DNA of 64,000 bases from Strigops habroptila (taxonomy: Eukaryota; Chordata; Aves; Psittaciformes; Psittacidae). Location of the stretch: contig NC_044278.2 of NCBI RefSeq assembly GCF_004027225.2, forward strand, positions 98,510,743 through 98,574,742. The letters are read 5' to 3'. The position numbers and the translations under genes are program-made. The notes below the pieces were generated by a model that was not told the DNA's origin, searched no databases, and was given only the letters and a program-made list of their open reading frames with translations. This document shows positions 38,201 through 52,713 of the stretch, in pieces (position 1 is the stretch's first letter; each line of letters starts with the position of its first letter).

Positions 38201-38699
38201 GATCCCCTCACATCTCCCAGCTTCCATGCCAGGTAATTAAAGCTCCTTAGGAGGCTGTCCCCTTCTGAGGACTATAAAGTCTTAATCTAGATCTTCCAGC
38301 GCAGTAAGTTATGAAATACTTCTCAAATGCTGGACCTTGGAAATGTCATAGCCCCTCCATAGAGCAATAAATGCTGGCAAGAAAAGCATGAGGTTGATCA
38401 AAGCATTATTTTTAATAAAAGCTCTCATTTAAAACAGTTCCTTAGGGTTTAGTAGGAGGCAGCATTCTTTCTACAAGTTATAAGCATATGTGTGACTTCT
38501 TTGCAGCTTGAGCATCTTTGCTGCTCTTGCATTTGGGATGCCAAGATCAGTTCATACCTTATTGGTGCTAAGGGATAATCTAGGCTATTTCCTTGTTATT
38601 TCTCTAATATATTATTAATTGTTCTGTTTTTTTAAGCAACAAAGCAACTAGTGTATTAAAAATAATTGGGAAAGCAGCAGCAAACTAAACAGAAGATAA
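35211..38699. other. Intergenic, nothing recognised
   Basis: Unique, AT-rich sequence. Open frames of 100-123 codons occur at 35.65-36.3 kb and 36.6-36.9 kb but they overlap on both strands and show no domain. No transposon is recognised. Confidence 0.5.
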
Positions 38700-39110
38700 T
38701 ATGCACAGTGTGTCTCTTGGAGGTGCTCAGTACAGTTTTAGTTCTTCTGTCTCAAGGGTGATAGCAAAACTGGAAAAAATACAGAGATGAGTGATATGGA
38801 CAATCAAAGATATGGAACTTTGGAACTATGCTAAGTAATAAATAGAAAAGTGAGTAGACTGACAGAGATAACTGAAAGGGTAGAAAGGTCTAGGAAAATG
38901 AGTGGCTAGAAAAGACAATTATAAATTGTCGTTAGAAGCTGTCTCATCCAGTACAAAAGCAAGAGAATTTCACATGAAACTAGCAGATGACTAGGTAAAA
39001 GCAAACAAAAGAGGTGAATTTTCATACAGTATTCAGCCAAGCTGTGGAAATTTTCATAAGTTTACATAATTCAAAAGGTGACTGGACAAATCCATGAAAG
39101 AAAACTTCAA
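38700..39110 (+). mobile_element. Ancient CR1 ORF2 C-terminal relic
   Basis: CAAAACTGGAAAAAATACAG, GATGAGTGATATGGACAATCAAAG and ATATGGAAC resemble the LEKVQRRA ... IKGME segment of CR1. Further along, AGTATTCAGCCAAGCTGTGG, then TTCAAAAGGTGACTGGACAA and ATCCATGAAAGAAAAC, follows the conserved end of that ORF (gctgtggaactc ... ttcaaaaaaagattagataaattcatgga). It is heavily mutated. Confidence 0.55.
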
Positions 39111-39864
39111 CCAAAGTAAAATATGGATATATTTTGTTATGTGCAATAGTAATATACAACAGTATGCAACATATGTTTTAAATACCTATTGTGTACACCA
39201 CAATTGTATTAAACAGTTGCATAATACAGTTGCAATATACATAGTGACAATTTCTCTGACTCAGGAAGTCCTTGAATGATTATTTTTTGGATGGCTGCCA
39301 TAAGAGCATTTAGAGGAAGCAGTGCAGTGAGTGTGCTGTTCTTATTGCCTGTATCAAGCATGCTAACTGCTCTGTTCCTGGGCATTGTTGTTGTTTTCTT
39401 CCTTTTTCTTTTTTTTCCAAATTTTACTGTATTTTCTCAAGAGAAACTAGTTGTACTGATTTGAGTGCCAGAAATTGCTCTTTGGAGTGTTTTACCAAAT
39501 GCCCCTTAACTAGAGTGGTATTACTGTCCTTTCCTGCCACCCTTGAAGTCTGACTGCTGCCACGGGCACAGGATTGGAGAAAGTCTTGCTCCGCTCCATT
39601 GGATGTGCTGCTTTGTCAGTGGGTGGGAGAAAAGGCAGTAAAAATGTGGGAGGTGCAGGGGTTTCATTGGATCTCATCTGTCACTGATTCTGTGATTTCC
39701 AGAAACACCAGTCCTCGTATCAGATGTTGGACACTGGTAATTACTGTTCATTCATGCTCCTGCTAAATGGAAGGTCACTGCCAAGACGAGCATAGCTAAA
39801 CTGAAATGTCTGAGACCAGAAGTGCTACATATAAAGTGCTACCTCTGGCAAACCATAAAGTACC
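39111..39864. other. Unassigned stretch between two CR1 relics
   Basis: The same-orientation CR1 relics on either side suggest this could be their worn 3' UTR plus later insertions. A weak echo, CACCAGTCCTCGTATCAG with TGTTGGACACTGG, lies near 39.7 kb. I cannot support more. Confidence 0.3.
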
Positions 39865-39945
39865 TTCTTTTGAAGGCTGAATCCTAGGCTAGATGGATCA
39901 TTCTTCTGACCCTGTCCAGCCAATTTCATACTCTTAAAAGCATGG
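39865..39945 (+). mobile_element. Ancient CR1 3' terminus
   Basis: CCTAGGCTAGATGGATCATT, then CTTCTGACCCTGTCCAGCC and AATTTCATACTCTTA, matches the tail gggctagatggaccattggtctgacccagtatggccattcttatg that I associate with older reptile/bird CR1 families. It differs from the ATTCTATG-ending tails elsewhere in the window. It may be the 3' end of the relic at 38700. Confidence 0.6.
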
Positions 39946-42900
39946 GGAAAAGAATATTCCTCACCATACCACAGTTTTTTCTTAAGCTAACTCTCCTGTA
40001 GTAGCAGTTGTAAGAGACCTCATCGAGACTAGCAGCTAATATCCTAGTGAATGTGAGGTTTATGAGAAAAGTATTTTGAAAAAGACAGTAGTATTGGTTT
40101 AGAAGGGGCATTGTAGTTCTTGCAGGCAGCAGCTTGCAGCCTGTCTGGATGTAAGTCTGTATCCATTTACGTCTGGATCAATAAGTAATAGTCTCTAGAC
40201 TTGTGTCTGTGAACTATGCTTGAGTTCATAGCTTCAGGTCCACAGCAGGAGACTTGATTGAACCCCAGGATCCTACATTAGTCACAATCACACTGGTTGA
40301 TGGGATTCACTGTAGTTATAGCAAAAATATCACAGAGTTAGTGCACTGGCCGTTATGAAAGTGGTAGTAGGAAATTGTGCTGTGGTGGCTTCCATAGCTG
40401 AATGTAAACTAAAATGGGCACTTATGGCTTCCTGATACCCTCATTTGATATATAAAATTAAAGAAGGAAAAGGCTTCCTTGCCATATTTAGTGTTTTGTT
40501 GAAGCATACAACTAGAAAAAAGCCTGTTTCTGGAATTTCTTCCATCTGCTCCCTCTAGCTACAGGTAAAAGGCTGCCAATTCATCATACACAGAAAGAAA
40601 CCTGGGCCCAAATTCTCTGTTGGCATAATTCCATGAAAGTCTTGGACTTGGTCTTCCTTCTGAAGAACTGATTCTGAAAGATTCAGGGGAAAAAAACCCA
40701 AAACCAAGCCAAAGAGAGAAATGGAAATATCAGTACATGACTACCTTTTCTCATAGTTCATCCAATCATATAAAAGACACCATGGAACTGTTTACTGCAG
40801 ATTTCTAAGGCAAGTATCTTCAAGAACCAAACACACCAACAGAATACTGGAGCAGTAGGTCATACTTATTTCTATATGCAATAAGGAATGTATGGCACCA
40901 TATCATATGTAGCAGATGCTGGATGCACTGTCTCTCGTAACGTTTTAATACTTCGCCATCCCTTTTTGCATATTGCTGCTCTTTCCATCAGGAGCATCTT
41001 TGATCTCTATCAGTCTATGAAATGCCTTGGAATGGAAGATGAACCTGATAGTGTCCCTAGTGTTTGATGCCATATCTAATATAAAAGACTTACTTAGAAG
41101 AGGAAAATGTGCCCTCTGTTGTATTTTGGGCTTGAAGTCTGTTGTGTTTGTCGACTATAGTAAGAGAAGATTTTTCTCTGATAAAACAATTTGAAGAATA
41201 GGTTCTCATTGTTACAGGAAAGTCTATAGAGAGGTGCACAGCCAAGGCATAAACAGTACTTGGGGTGGGGGAAGCACAAATGCCAAATGCCAGATGGAGT
41301 ACCTTAAGACCTGGGAGTTTTGCATGAAGTCAGGTCCAACTGTGTCCACAGCAGGCAAAAGATTTTCCATTATGTTCAGCATTGTCTCACCCAAACAACT
41401 TAAAGCAAACCACATGGCAAATAATATTGGCATCCAAAAGAGCATATCTGTATAAACACTGTCCCATATCATTGATCTGCTATTATCAGTTATGGTAAAT
41501 ACTAACAGTGTCTGAAGCATAGATGAGCCTTGAGTCTGTAAGAGACATTTGTAAGATAAAGCAGAACATATAAAAACGCCAGGAAAACCATTCTCTGTTC
41601 ATATACTGGTATTGGGATTGCAAGTGTGTACTATAAACTGCAGGTTCCTGTTTGGCTTCTAGCACCAGATCTTCCTGCACTAGAATGTACCTACTTGTGA
41701 AAGGCCTATGGTGAGAAGACAGTGCCGTCTGACTGTGTCAGTTCAGGAAACATGAAATCTATCCCAGGAATAGTAATAATTCTTAAGTCACTTCAACCCT
41801 AACAGGATCAGTGTCTCTTTAAAACTGTAAATAGGCAGTTAATTGTGCACAGCATTTGGCTTGTCATGACTCATGAGTGACTCATAATTCTCTTGCAGAT
41901 GGAGCTAGCACCAGCGCTGGGAGAGGTGACTGGGAGTAAGAAATAAAGAGTCTTGGCGTGGGATCATAGGATTAGTAATGGATTAAAAGATGGGCAACAG
42001 GGATTTTGAAGGACCTGTGATATAGGTCCCAGTGGCAGTTAAATATCTGTCTTATATTGACATTTGTGGAAATTAGGAGTCTAACTACTACAGGGAGTTT
42101 GGACTGAAGTTGATTAGTGCTGTGACCAAAGCCAATGAGACTTATGTTTTGAAGTTAATTTTAAAAAGATCCAAAAAATCTGCTGGCATGCCTCCCACAC
42201 AGTTATTACAATAGCTAAGTGGTAGCCCCCTAGCCTCGGCAAATGGGCTAGAGCAGACAGTGTGAAGAGTTAAGACATGGACCACATGAGGCAATTCAGG
42301 AGTCTCAGCTACGACCATCATTAGAGTGAGGTGGTGGAACCTAAAAGCAGGAAAGCATCCAGCACTTTAATCTGTTTTCTGCATATAACATAGGCATGGC
42401 CTGGGACATCTCCAGAAAGCAATCCAGAAAGCCTGGGAATTAGTCCATGGGGAAAAGGGGTAGTTGATCTGATTCCTTTGCTACCATTAGAGATAGGAAT
42501 CCATATTAAGTGCCTTCATCAGCTTGAGTGCTACACCCAGACACAACTACTTCACAGAGCAGAATTTACATCTTCTAAAAGTCTAAATTATCCAGAAAGT
42601 GTGCAAATTGGATTGAGCATCCTCATCAACCTCGGAGGATGCAAGCATACCCTTCCTCCTGACAGTGTGTTGACCTCCAGACTCTACATTTGGGAGGGGC
42701 AGGGTCCCCACAGCACCTCCCTCCAAGCAAAGCCTCTAAGCAGCCAAGAAGGCAAGCACAATGGGGTCAAGAGATGAATCCCCAAAGAGACCCTAAGTCT
42801 CACAGCTAAGTTTATAAGGTGAAGACCTGGGTTCTCTCATCTGTAGTGATCACATAGCTTACAGAATCCTTGAACAAAACTAGAAGTTACCCTGTCATCA

Positions 42901-45900
42901 GGAACCACAACCTCCAGCTCCCCACACCCCACAGCATACTTTGTCCCACATCTGGTGTAAAGTGTTCCTTGTCAGTCAGTACCAAATTCTGGGATGGTAG
43001 CTTTCACTGCTTGGGGTTTTAAAGAAAAAAACTAGGCTTCTAGGTCCCCAAAAGAGGACATGCTGAGCCAAAAAAAAGAAACCCAAAACCCACGCTCAGG
43101 CGCAGGGTCCCAGGGAAATACTGGGATAACAAGCTGTAGGGTCCTCCAGATGAGGTTGCCATTGAAGTTGCAAGCCCATTCACCTTTAAATTCAAAGGCA
43201 AGCAAGCACGTGTTCCAAGATGTTCTTAAAAGTGATCGTTCTGAGTCATCTGGCCCAGATTGCTAGCGCTGGAGACTTTGAAGGGTCTTTGGTGGTCTGT
43301 GAGGAGAGAAAATTGTCTTAGTCATAGACATCTTGTCTTGCCATGTGTGTTAGCTATTTCAACAGAGAAAAAAATGGATTTATAAGGAGTCTTTGGTTCC
43401 CTCTTGCAAATATAGATATTTTTTCCAAATTAGGAAGGAAGTAGCTCAAAAATGAAGTCTAAGGAAACTTGCAGTAATTTTGGTGCACCATTAATGCCTG
43501 TTAATCTAGCTGCTTATGTGAGACCACATTTCCTTATTAAGAGGCAGCAATGATTGCTCAGGGAGATGGCCAAGATCATGATATGGGTCAAATAGTAGCA
43601 TAACAGGGAGATATATCCCCATAAATAAGATAAACACAGGAGTTCGTTTCAGAGAAAGATGGTGATGAGGAGGAAGCAATAGTTGTTGAACTCACTGTCC
43701 TACAACAAATATAAGCATGCAGACAGTTTGCTCTCGACACTGCTGGTCTGCCATTGCTACAACACCAAGTGCTATCATATGGTCATCCGGCCCTGTTCAA
43801 TGAATGGAGCCATCATGATTACTTCTGTAACAGAGCTGCTAGCTGTTCCTTGTCAGCTTGCATACTCGAGCAGCACCACATAGCTGGCCTCAGACACAAA
43901 TCGTGATGATTGTGTCAGACATCAGTGGGGAGAGAGCAAAATGTCCTTCAACTTCACAAAGTTCCTTGTCAGCTGAATGCAACCTTCAAGGCTTTGATTC
44001 ATGCCAAGGGTTCTGCATGTGCAGCAGTTTTATATGGTGCCTGATAATACATGTTGGAGGCACTTTATTCGAACCCTCTTTTAGGGCATGCCAGCTGTGT
44101 GATCAAGTGCTCTGAAAAGTTCAGTGATTACACTGCTGTAGGCTTTCAAGGAACCAAGCCATCAGGAGCGATTTATAGCCCAGCTCTCTCATTGCTGCCA
44201 AGTTTTCCCCCTGATGAGATGCAGAGTCCCTGAGGGCCTGGTCTTATACCATGTTAGTGAGTAAAGCTTTGAAAAATTGATGTTTTATAAAATCCATTTA
44301 ACTGATAACACTACTGAGTCACCTTCCGAGCTTCCTTGACTGTCCTGAATCTCTCATTCTGATTTAGAATGGATTTTGTTCTTCAGGAGTACACACTAAT
44401 TCCCTGTGGTGACTGTTACTGATAGTTTACAATAGAGCTCAGCTGTGGTGTTCCTGGATTTCTAATCAGTTTAGCAATGAGAGAACTCCTGTTGGAGAAT
44501 TGCACTAAGCCTATTTCGTATTCAAAACTAGACAAGCAAAAAACTCCCCATAAAATATTTTAATACACTTTATCACAAAAAATGGGGTAAAATAAAAAGA
44601 GGTGGCCATTTTTGACCCATGGGGCACATCTTCTGCTAATCCTTGGAAGTTATCAGAACTGACTGACTGCATGAACAAGTTACCATAAGGCAAGTTTACA
44701 TTGCAGTAACTATATTGCTGGGAAAACCTGTGAGGATGTTTTCACCCCACAGCAAATGTGAGGTAGCTTAGCCTGTACTCACCAAGGCACAAAACACTTG
44801 ACACTTAACCACAGTTTAAAGAACAGTTGCTGCAGGGTGACTAACAGTTTGCAAAGTCACAGCTTCTCTCGTCTATTAGTAAGTAGTGTTGCTGCATTCA
44901 AAGTATCAGAGAGGTTATCATCAAAGTGATCTCCTCAGGATTCCTAAATGCTGCAAGTGGAAGTCAGAAACAGTGTTTGGTTGTAGTTGTGGATTCATAT
45001 TTATCAGAATCAAGTTGCTTTTCTGCAATGGTCACAGACTTCCTGGTGACCTTTATCAAATCATTTTGGCTCCAATTCTCAGAGATATTTAGTGCCACAC
45101 TTCCACTGAATTAATGATTAATCATCTTTGAGGATCTAGGATTAATCTTTCATTTCCTCAACTGATACAGGAAGCAATAACAGTCCTCTTTACCCTCTTT
45201 GTCTATAAAGCCTGTGGTCTTTTGTGGGTATAGACTACAATACTGCAGTGACAGCAATGTAATGTAGATCTACCTAGCTTTGAAGTAGGTGTTTATATGG
45301 AGTTTTTTGTTCCTCAAAGTGTTAGCTCCATGTTAGGAGAGCATGCTATGAAGTTTTATAGAGATAATGAAGCATTTTTTCCTCTGATGGCTGTCACTTT
45401 GAAATGAAACCAACTCATTTAAAATTGGTAAAAAATGCCAGCTACTGATTGTCACATTCACACGTTTATTCAGCTGTTTGCCCAAGAAGGTATATCTGCC
45501 ACATTTGGTCAGCATGCAGTGAGAAATGAAGCTCTCTATGATACTGATTTTGGATGTTCATGACTAAAATAATGAACTTACGTCTCCTGAAATGTATGTG
45601 TAGCTACTCTGAATGAATCTAACCATATTTTCATTCTAGGCACAGTCACACTATGGATACCTCAGACCATTTAACATTTGTAGATCAGTGAGAAGATTCA
45701 TGTAAAGCCTGAACTGGTTGCAGTTTTTTGTCTGTAATCTGTGTAGTGAGCCACAGAACTGCATTTCAACATGACAAGTTGCTTTCGTTCATGATAATGA
45801 TCTATATATGGCTGAGACACCTTGCAGTTGGATTTCTTCTCTGTCTGAAAAGGTACTAACCTTTTAAGAAATGAAAGTTCTGAATAGGATGTGAAAGTCC

Positions 45901-48900
45901 TCACATAGGAGGGGACAGTTTCTTCACAGTTCCTTTCTAGTCCTCTGCTCTTAGTGAACCTCATTCTCTCTTTTATTTTGTTTTCTTCTTAGCATTTTTG
46001 CAGTGAGCACTATCCTCCAGACTGGAGGTGTTTGAAGAGTTATCTGTGAATATGCAAGAGATAATGGTTGGGATGTTTACAACTGTCACTTTAGTATCCC
46101 CTTTCTGTTAGCAGAGTGAGTATATGTATAAATTGTAAAATAGATATCTAAACCATCTGACCGTTGTCAGATATTGCATGCCCTCACAGCACCTGTGTTT
46201 CATCACCAGTAGTAAAGGCAGTCCGTGGTGCTCTGAAGTAGGTACCTAGTGTACAAGGTAAGACAAGACCAACTCCACAGCTTTGCGCTAGAGATTAGTG
46301 GGGTTACTTCCATCATCGCACACTGGTTTTGTTGTCTCTAAACCCTCTCATGACTTCTGGCATTACAGCTTCACTAGGCATGTAGCTGTTCCTTTCTGGT
46401 GCTAGCTTTTATGCTGCCCTCAACATCACTGCTTCCTGGGCAGGCTCCGTTTAGCACTCTAGCTGATGAAGGGATGAACACACTATAAGCAATTGCTACT
46501 TTTTTGGGCCCCTTTGCTGTGGAAAGATAACCATGCTTCTCTAGGTTACTCTCCTTTTACTTTCAAGGCTGAGAAAGCCATATGACCAACCACAACGGGG
46601 AAAATAGCAAATGTTTTTTCTCCTTGTAACTGAAGAGAAAGGAGAGGGAAGGTTCTTGATGCAGATGCATTCATTTCACTGTACTGGTATTCCGATGTGA
46701 GGTCCTTCAGAAAAGGTTAATTTTCTAGGGGAATGTGGCTTCTTCATTAAGCAAAATTAATACAAATTTTAATTGACATAAAAATTGAAGACACCTTGAA
46801 TGTAGAAACACATCATTAGGGCCTCCTATTTTTTACTATTGTATAGCCCAGTTACTAAACCCACAGTTTAAGATGTTATCAAGGTGACGAATTATACAAT
46901 TAATCACTGGCTCAATATCAACTTAAGTAGTTAGAAAGGTGAAAAACAGAGGTGTATGTTATGGTGCAATGTGGCATAGCCATACTACCTTTCAGCTGTT
47001 TCTGGTTATAAATCTGTTAGCAGATTTGGCTTGCCTTATCTGACTCCCCTTTTCGAATAGCCTGCTGGTTACACTGGGCTGCTGGATTTGCTGCAGGACC
47101 TTTCCTAAAAGGGTCCTTGACGTCATCTGTGGCAGAAGCAGCTCAGGTTTAAGCTGTCCTAACACCAGCTGCCCATCTAATGCCACCACAGATATCATCC
47201 TACATCTTGGAACATCAGAGGAGAGCCAGGTTATGCACATGTGTGGCCATTAACTTTATGGATTGTGTCATCAATGTTATGTGATATGCTATGATAATAA
47301 TATGCTGTAACAACAATGCTTAGCAGAGAATTGGCCTGACAAAAAGATGAATTGCTTAATGCCAGAGCAGTGAGTCCTTCAGTTAAGTGAAACAGTCAAG
47401 GAGCAGTAGGAGGGGGCTGTGCCACAGCGGAAGAGGAGCCAGGAGCCAGGGTGACTACAGGGCAGAGACCCCACAGCCCTGCCCCACAGTACCTGAGGGA
47501 GGTGAGCAGAGCAGACCCTGTGATGGTTGCTGCATTCAGCCAAGAGCCCAGATTACTGGATAAATCCATAGTGTTGGGCAGAGCCTGAGATGAAGCCAGG
47601 CAGTTAAGTCCTTAGACCATGGCGATGTCAGTGACATGCATTGCCAGGCACAGGCATGGCTGCAGTGGAGCTCCGGGAAGGACCAAGGCCAAGAGCATCA
47701 CCTTAAAAGCCTCACCCAAGCAAAGGGCAGTTGTCTCCAAAAAGACGCTTGCAGCACTTTCTCACTTTCTCTTCAAGGCTGGTCAGCTGTCTGGTGTCAA
47801 AATTTCCAGCCACACTCCTGGAAGTGAGGTGAAGATGGTGATGTACATGACCCCATGTAAGGGTCCTGCACAGGAAAGAATAAGCCAAAACTCCCCCTTT
47901 CGGCAGCAGCAAAATGTTAGATGGACTTGGCAGTGGTATTTAATTTCACATCCGATTTCGATGTTGAATTCAAAGTGGTCCTAATGGAACAGCTATTTTC
48001 GAAGTACTGCAGCTACATCTATGTACCAGAATTAAATAGAAATACTAAATCATGATTCTTGCAGTATGCAGTACTAAGTTAAAGATGCTTTATTGAGCAT
48101 CAAAAATATTTACTGGACAGAGGAGCCTGTCTTGTCTGAGGAGCACTGGTAACTGCTTTCAGTGAAGCTGACAAACTGTAGACTGCTTGCAGTAGTTTCT
48201 AACTAGCTTGTACTCTTAAGTCAGTAATACACTCAGCTTGTTTTTACATGACCTGGTGGTCAGTTCACTGATTTGTTTGCATATATCATCATAACTTTTA
48301 GAAGCAGCAGTCAAAGCTATTAATTAATTAAAGACCTCTCTGGGCAAAGGGCATGTGTCCGAGGCTGTGGTTCAATGATGCCTCAAGGTACTGCCATCTT
48401 CCCCATCCCTACCCTGTGCATCACCAGGCAGTTCCCCCGCAGTGGTGCTGGCAGGGCTGTTTGTGAGGATATGCCAAGAATGTGAAAAGGAACTAGATCA
48501 AGTTTAAAACAAATTCAAAAAGATACATCTTTGTTCATGTCTTGTCCCAGTCCACTAACAAAACTGGGAGAGCAAGCCTCCAGCTGTGGGTAAGGGAGAA
48601 CCTTAGGGAGAACAGTGTTTGACTTCTGAAGTTCTTCTGAGGCAAACCCATTAAATCCTTTCTGACTGTAGAAATACTGAGTAAGGGTATCAGGATTTAA
48701 CTCAGAAAATCTCTGAAAGGGACATTAAAAGCCCAAGGATGCAGAGTTGCTTTCAGGAAATTAATTCGCATAGTGGAGTTGTTGTGTTGCTTTGATCACT
48801 TTGTCCATGTAGTCTCCTTTGTAAATTATTAATACTTTTCAATGCTAATTTATTCTGATATGAGAAGATAAGAGTCAGTTTGGACTTAATTTTGGTTGAT

Positions 48901-51900
48901 GATATCCTAGGAATATTTGGATGAAAGTTGGAGAACTTTGGTATCCTGCTCTGTAATTTGAATGATGTAAATACTATGTTGCCTGTTTTGAATGGTCTTT
49001 TTAAATAAAAATGTGCGGCTGTCGTGAGTATTTGTGACCACTGTGTACTGAAACTTTTATTGCCTTTTTTTTTTTCCCCCCTGAAATTGGTTTAATGAAA
49101 CAGGGCTTATCAGGAACCTTCTATTACCTGTTCCATCACTGAAGGACAGAATGTTCTTTGTCAGGATCTTATTTTGCTCTTAGCTGTGGTAAGTCAGCAT
49201 GAAACACATGACAAGACACAATTTGGGCTAAAGAATTTAAAGGTATACATACTGAGATTTTAGTCTTATCCAAACTTTTTTGCACAAAGAGACATTACAA
49301 AGCAATGAAAACTGCATGAAACAGAACTACAGATGCCTGCCTGACAAGTGACAATCCCAAAGTGGCTTGAACCTTTAGACGTAATATAGTATATTGAACT
49401 GGCATTTTGTTAAATTCTACATCACCATGTAGACGTTAAATTCTACATCACCTCAAAGGAACTGACACAAATTCACAGTGCTTTTCTGGGTGCAAATCTC
49501 TTTAGAACCCCTTAATGCCACACTTGGTATCCTATTAAAAAGATACTCTGCCGCTCTTTAACATGCTCCTTAGATACCTGAGCAAAAAGAGACTGTTTCA
49601 TGCCCTGAAGATCCAAAATTGGTTTTAAAAAATCGTCATGAATATCTGAGGCCTCAGCTTCAAAGATCTGTCCTGGTTTCCATTGGCTGAGTCTGGAACT
49701 TTTGTGATGCCCACATTGACGAGATCAGAGGATATTTGAGGCAGCCAGTGAACTCGAAGTTTTTCTCACACTGACCTACTTCCCCAGTAGTTTTAACAGA
49801 AACTGAAAGTTAAAAACTGGGCAACAAAAAGTCAGTGAGGGCATGCTCAGAGTTACATTCTGAGTAGCCATGGTACTGTAATTTCCTTACAGAAGCTGGC
49901 AACTTCCTACACAAAGGAAGTGTTGACAACCTTCATCAGCAATGGGCCCGTTTCTTTCTCACTAGCCCATAACTAAGTTCACTTCAGTGCCAGATTTCTC
50001 ATCTCTGTTAACAACACAGTTGATGAGAGTTGTTACAGTGGAAATTAAAATGTTCCACGTGTTTACAAGGCAGAAGAACCCAAATTTTTTCACCCTACAT
50101 TATAGAAGTCAAAAAGAAATGTAGACACAAATCTGTAAATTTTTTATCACTAGATTTCTATGTCTTGTTTTTGTTGCCAGCTGGTAAAAAGTAAGAAGAT
50201 GTAGGTGTTATAGTCTTGCCAAAGGTTTTTATCTGCTATCATGTGAAAGGGCGGGAGATTTTCTCAACCCCTAGTGTTTGACTTTGGGTGTCTGTGGGGA
50301 GGTGGTCTCTAATTTCCCCCATTTTCCCACATCTTAGTTGAAAGATACTCTAAATGATAAGACTAAATGGAACTAATTAATTTATTCTTACACTGTGTGA
50401 ATATGATTAACTGATTTTTCCCATCTCACCAGCTGTTTCTCATAACCCTGCTGGTAAAGGTGTCACTTTTAAGAATACAGCTTTGAGTGACAAAGTGTTG
50501 GGAAGTGTTACATCAATTAAACATCTCTAAAAGTCTTAAGATTCTGTTTCTACTTACTCTGATTTGCCTATGGATTGTCAGCTTTAATGCAAGGATTCTT
50601 CACTTAGCAGTGAGCAATACAGCAATCTCCTGCCTTCTCTTGCAGAGAGTTCTGCACAAGCTTGCCAGTGTAGACTGTAAACTTTCCTGGTGAAGTCAAT
50701 GCAATAGTAGTGTTAAAGCATACCTGGAAGCATGTTCAATCCTGGGGAAGTCAACAGGCAAGTTTAAAGCTAAGCATGTATGTAGGGCTGACTCGGCCCA
50801 ATTGCTCAAAGTTGCAGAATTATGCAGAGATGTAGACAACAAAACTCTGCAAAAGAAATAGTGAATTTTTGGCTCCCTGACCTACCCAGAAGGTACTAGG
50901 GTGATTTATCTTCTGTTAGTGTCAAATATCAAATTCAAAGTGACTCTACTATTAGAATACATTGAAGATACATCAATACTTTATGTTTATTTAATGTCTT
51001 TTGGTATGAATTAGCATAGGGTTTAAAATCTTAGGAAGGTAGGCTAACAGACTACAAACCTACAGTCTGCCAGGCTGCCAAGCCATCTGCTTAGTGTTTC
51101 AACCATCCAATGCTCTAGATAGATCTCGGTTTTGGTTACCAGTGAGTCAATATAGGATTTGCCTTCATTGTCCATGTAGTTTCAGAAATGATTACCCCTT
51201 AACAAAACCCTCAGGGACTTAGACCCTCAGAAGGCAAAATTAGATGCTTCTTCATTTAGAAAGAAATTTATTAACTAAGGAAGATGGAATCAGCGTTGCT
51301 TCCTGGATTGAAAGGATCCAACAAAAAAGAAACATGCAATTTGCTTTATTGCCACACTTACAGTGACTAAAGTGTTGCTCATTTTGCATGCTTTCTTGGC
51401 AGACAATGGTCTGTGAAGGAGTTAAAATAACTGTGCATGGCTTGTGACTACCATCACACAGAACAAAATAGCTGGCATTTAAAGAAGCAGGTCACAGCAA
51501 ACAAATCAGTTTAGCAGGTATACACATAGTGATTCTTTGAACAGAATGTGTCTCTATAAAAGATCTGCCATCTTTTAATACAGAGAAACTTTAGTAGTTT
51601 ATTTTATTTTTAAATGTATAGTTCATTAACCCACAAATAATTTTTCTTTTTCAAAGCCCTTGAGACTCTACTTGCACTACCAGGAGAATGGACAGGTTCT
51701 TGCTATAATGTCCCTAGTTCTACAATTAACCACTCACTAAGGATTTAACAGCAAAGTGCTGCAGTTCTACCTGCCATTACTATGGCTTCATAAATTTTAC
51801 AGAATGCATCAGAGTACATTAGTCTGATGTATTGTCAAAGATAATTTTAGTGTAGTCATACTCTGGTACTCTGGAAAGCGGATATGTAAAAAATCCATCT

Positions 51901-52713
51901 TGTTACTCAACATATCCCTTCCCTGTGTCAGCTATGCCTATTTTGTGACAGAAATATTCTTTTTTGTGTTTCAGTTCTGCAAGCACCTTCTATACATAAT
52001 ATCATTAAAACTAAATGTGTTGAATCCCTCAAGGGTATTCTCAACATGGTAATCATCAAACCTAGGGTCATGGAGTTGTGCACAAATTTTAGAAAAGCAC
52101 AGCTGAAAGATCTTAGGGCTGATGAATCTTGAGTGAATTCACAGCTTGACTTTCTATAGGCATTGAAGCAGACATAATGAGAAGAGAAGCTAATCTGAGT
52201 TTTAAAAGGCAGGCGGAATTTCTAGGGTTGACTGAGCACATCTCTTATTGATAAAGGGAATGTGTTGGATCTGAAAGTAATGAAGATATAACAAACATGG
52301 AATCCTAGAATGTCATTTTATGTCACTTTTCATTTTCAAACAACACTGTAAAATTAAGCTGTAGTTGTCCAGTGTTACATTTTATTGTGTAAGAAAGAGC
52401 CTTGTTTCACTGAGGGTACTCTCTTAATCATGTTGCTTCGTTTCTTTATAAATTCATATAACCTTATAATTTTCAGTCTGTCATCAACTCAACCATGGCT
52501 ACAATTCAGTCATTGTTACTAGGTTTACAGGCCCATTTCAACTTAAAGTAATATGAAAACATATAAAGGTTTGGTGTTACAATGAAAAGTGATGCTGCAA
52601 TAATTTATAAACCAGTTCTCCACTTCTAAGAAGTCACGTACTAGACAATTTCTCATGAGCCAATAAACATCGTCACTTCAGGTGACATTATCACTGAGGA
52701 TAGTGAGGATATT
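39946..52713. other. Intergenic desert, nothing recognised
   Basis: Nearly 13 kb of mostly AT-rich unique sequence. No coding exon, RNA gene or transposon is recognised. The longest open frame (47619-47984, 121 codons, + strand) starts in a good Kozak context but has no recognisable domain or splice context. A GC-richer patch at 47.4-47.9 kb surrounds it. A small tandem duplication lies at 49409. Confidence 0.5.
49409..49452. repeat. 26-bp-period tandem duplication
   Basis: GTTAAATTCTACATCACC occurs at 49409-49426 and again at 49435-49452, separated by 8 bases (ATGTAGAC). The copies are identical, which suggests a recent local duplication or template switch. Confidence 0.8.

Noticed and set aside
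42200-42290. Possible tRNA-like segment around GTGGTAGCCCCCTAGCC
   Set aside because: I could not form the acceptor, anticodon and T arms with the expected spacing and conserved bases.
47619-47984. 121-codon frame with a strong Kozak start
   Set aside because: No recognisable domain, no splice or promoter context, and length within chance expectation for the window.
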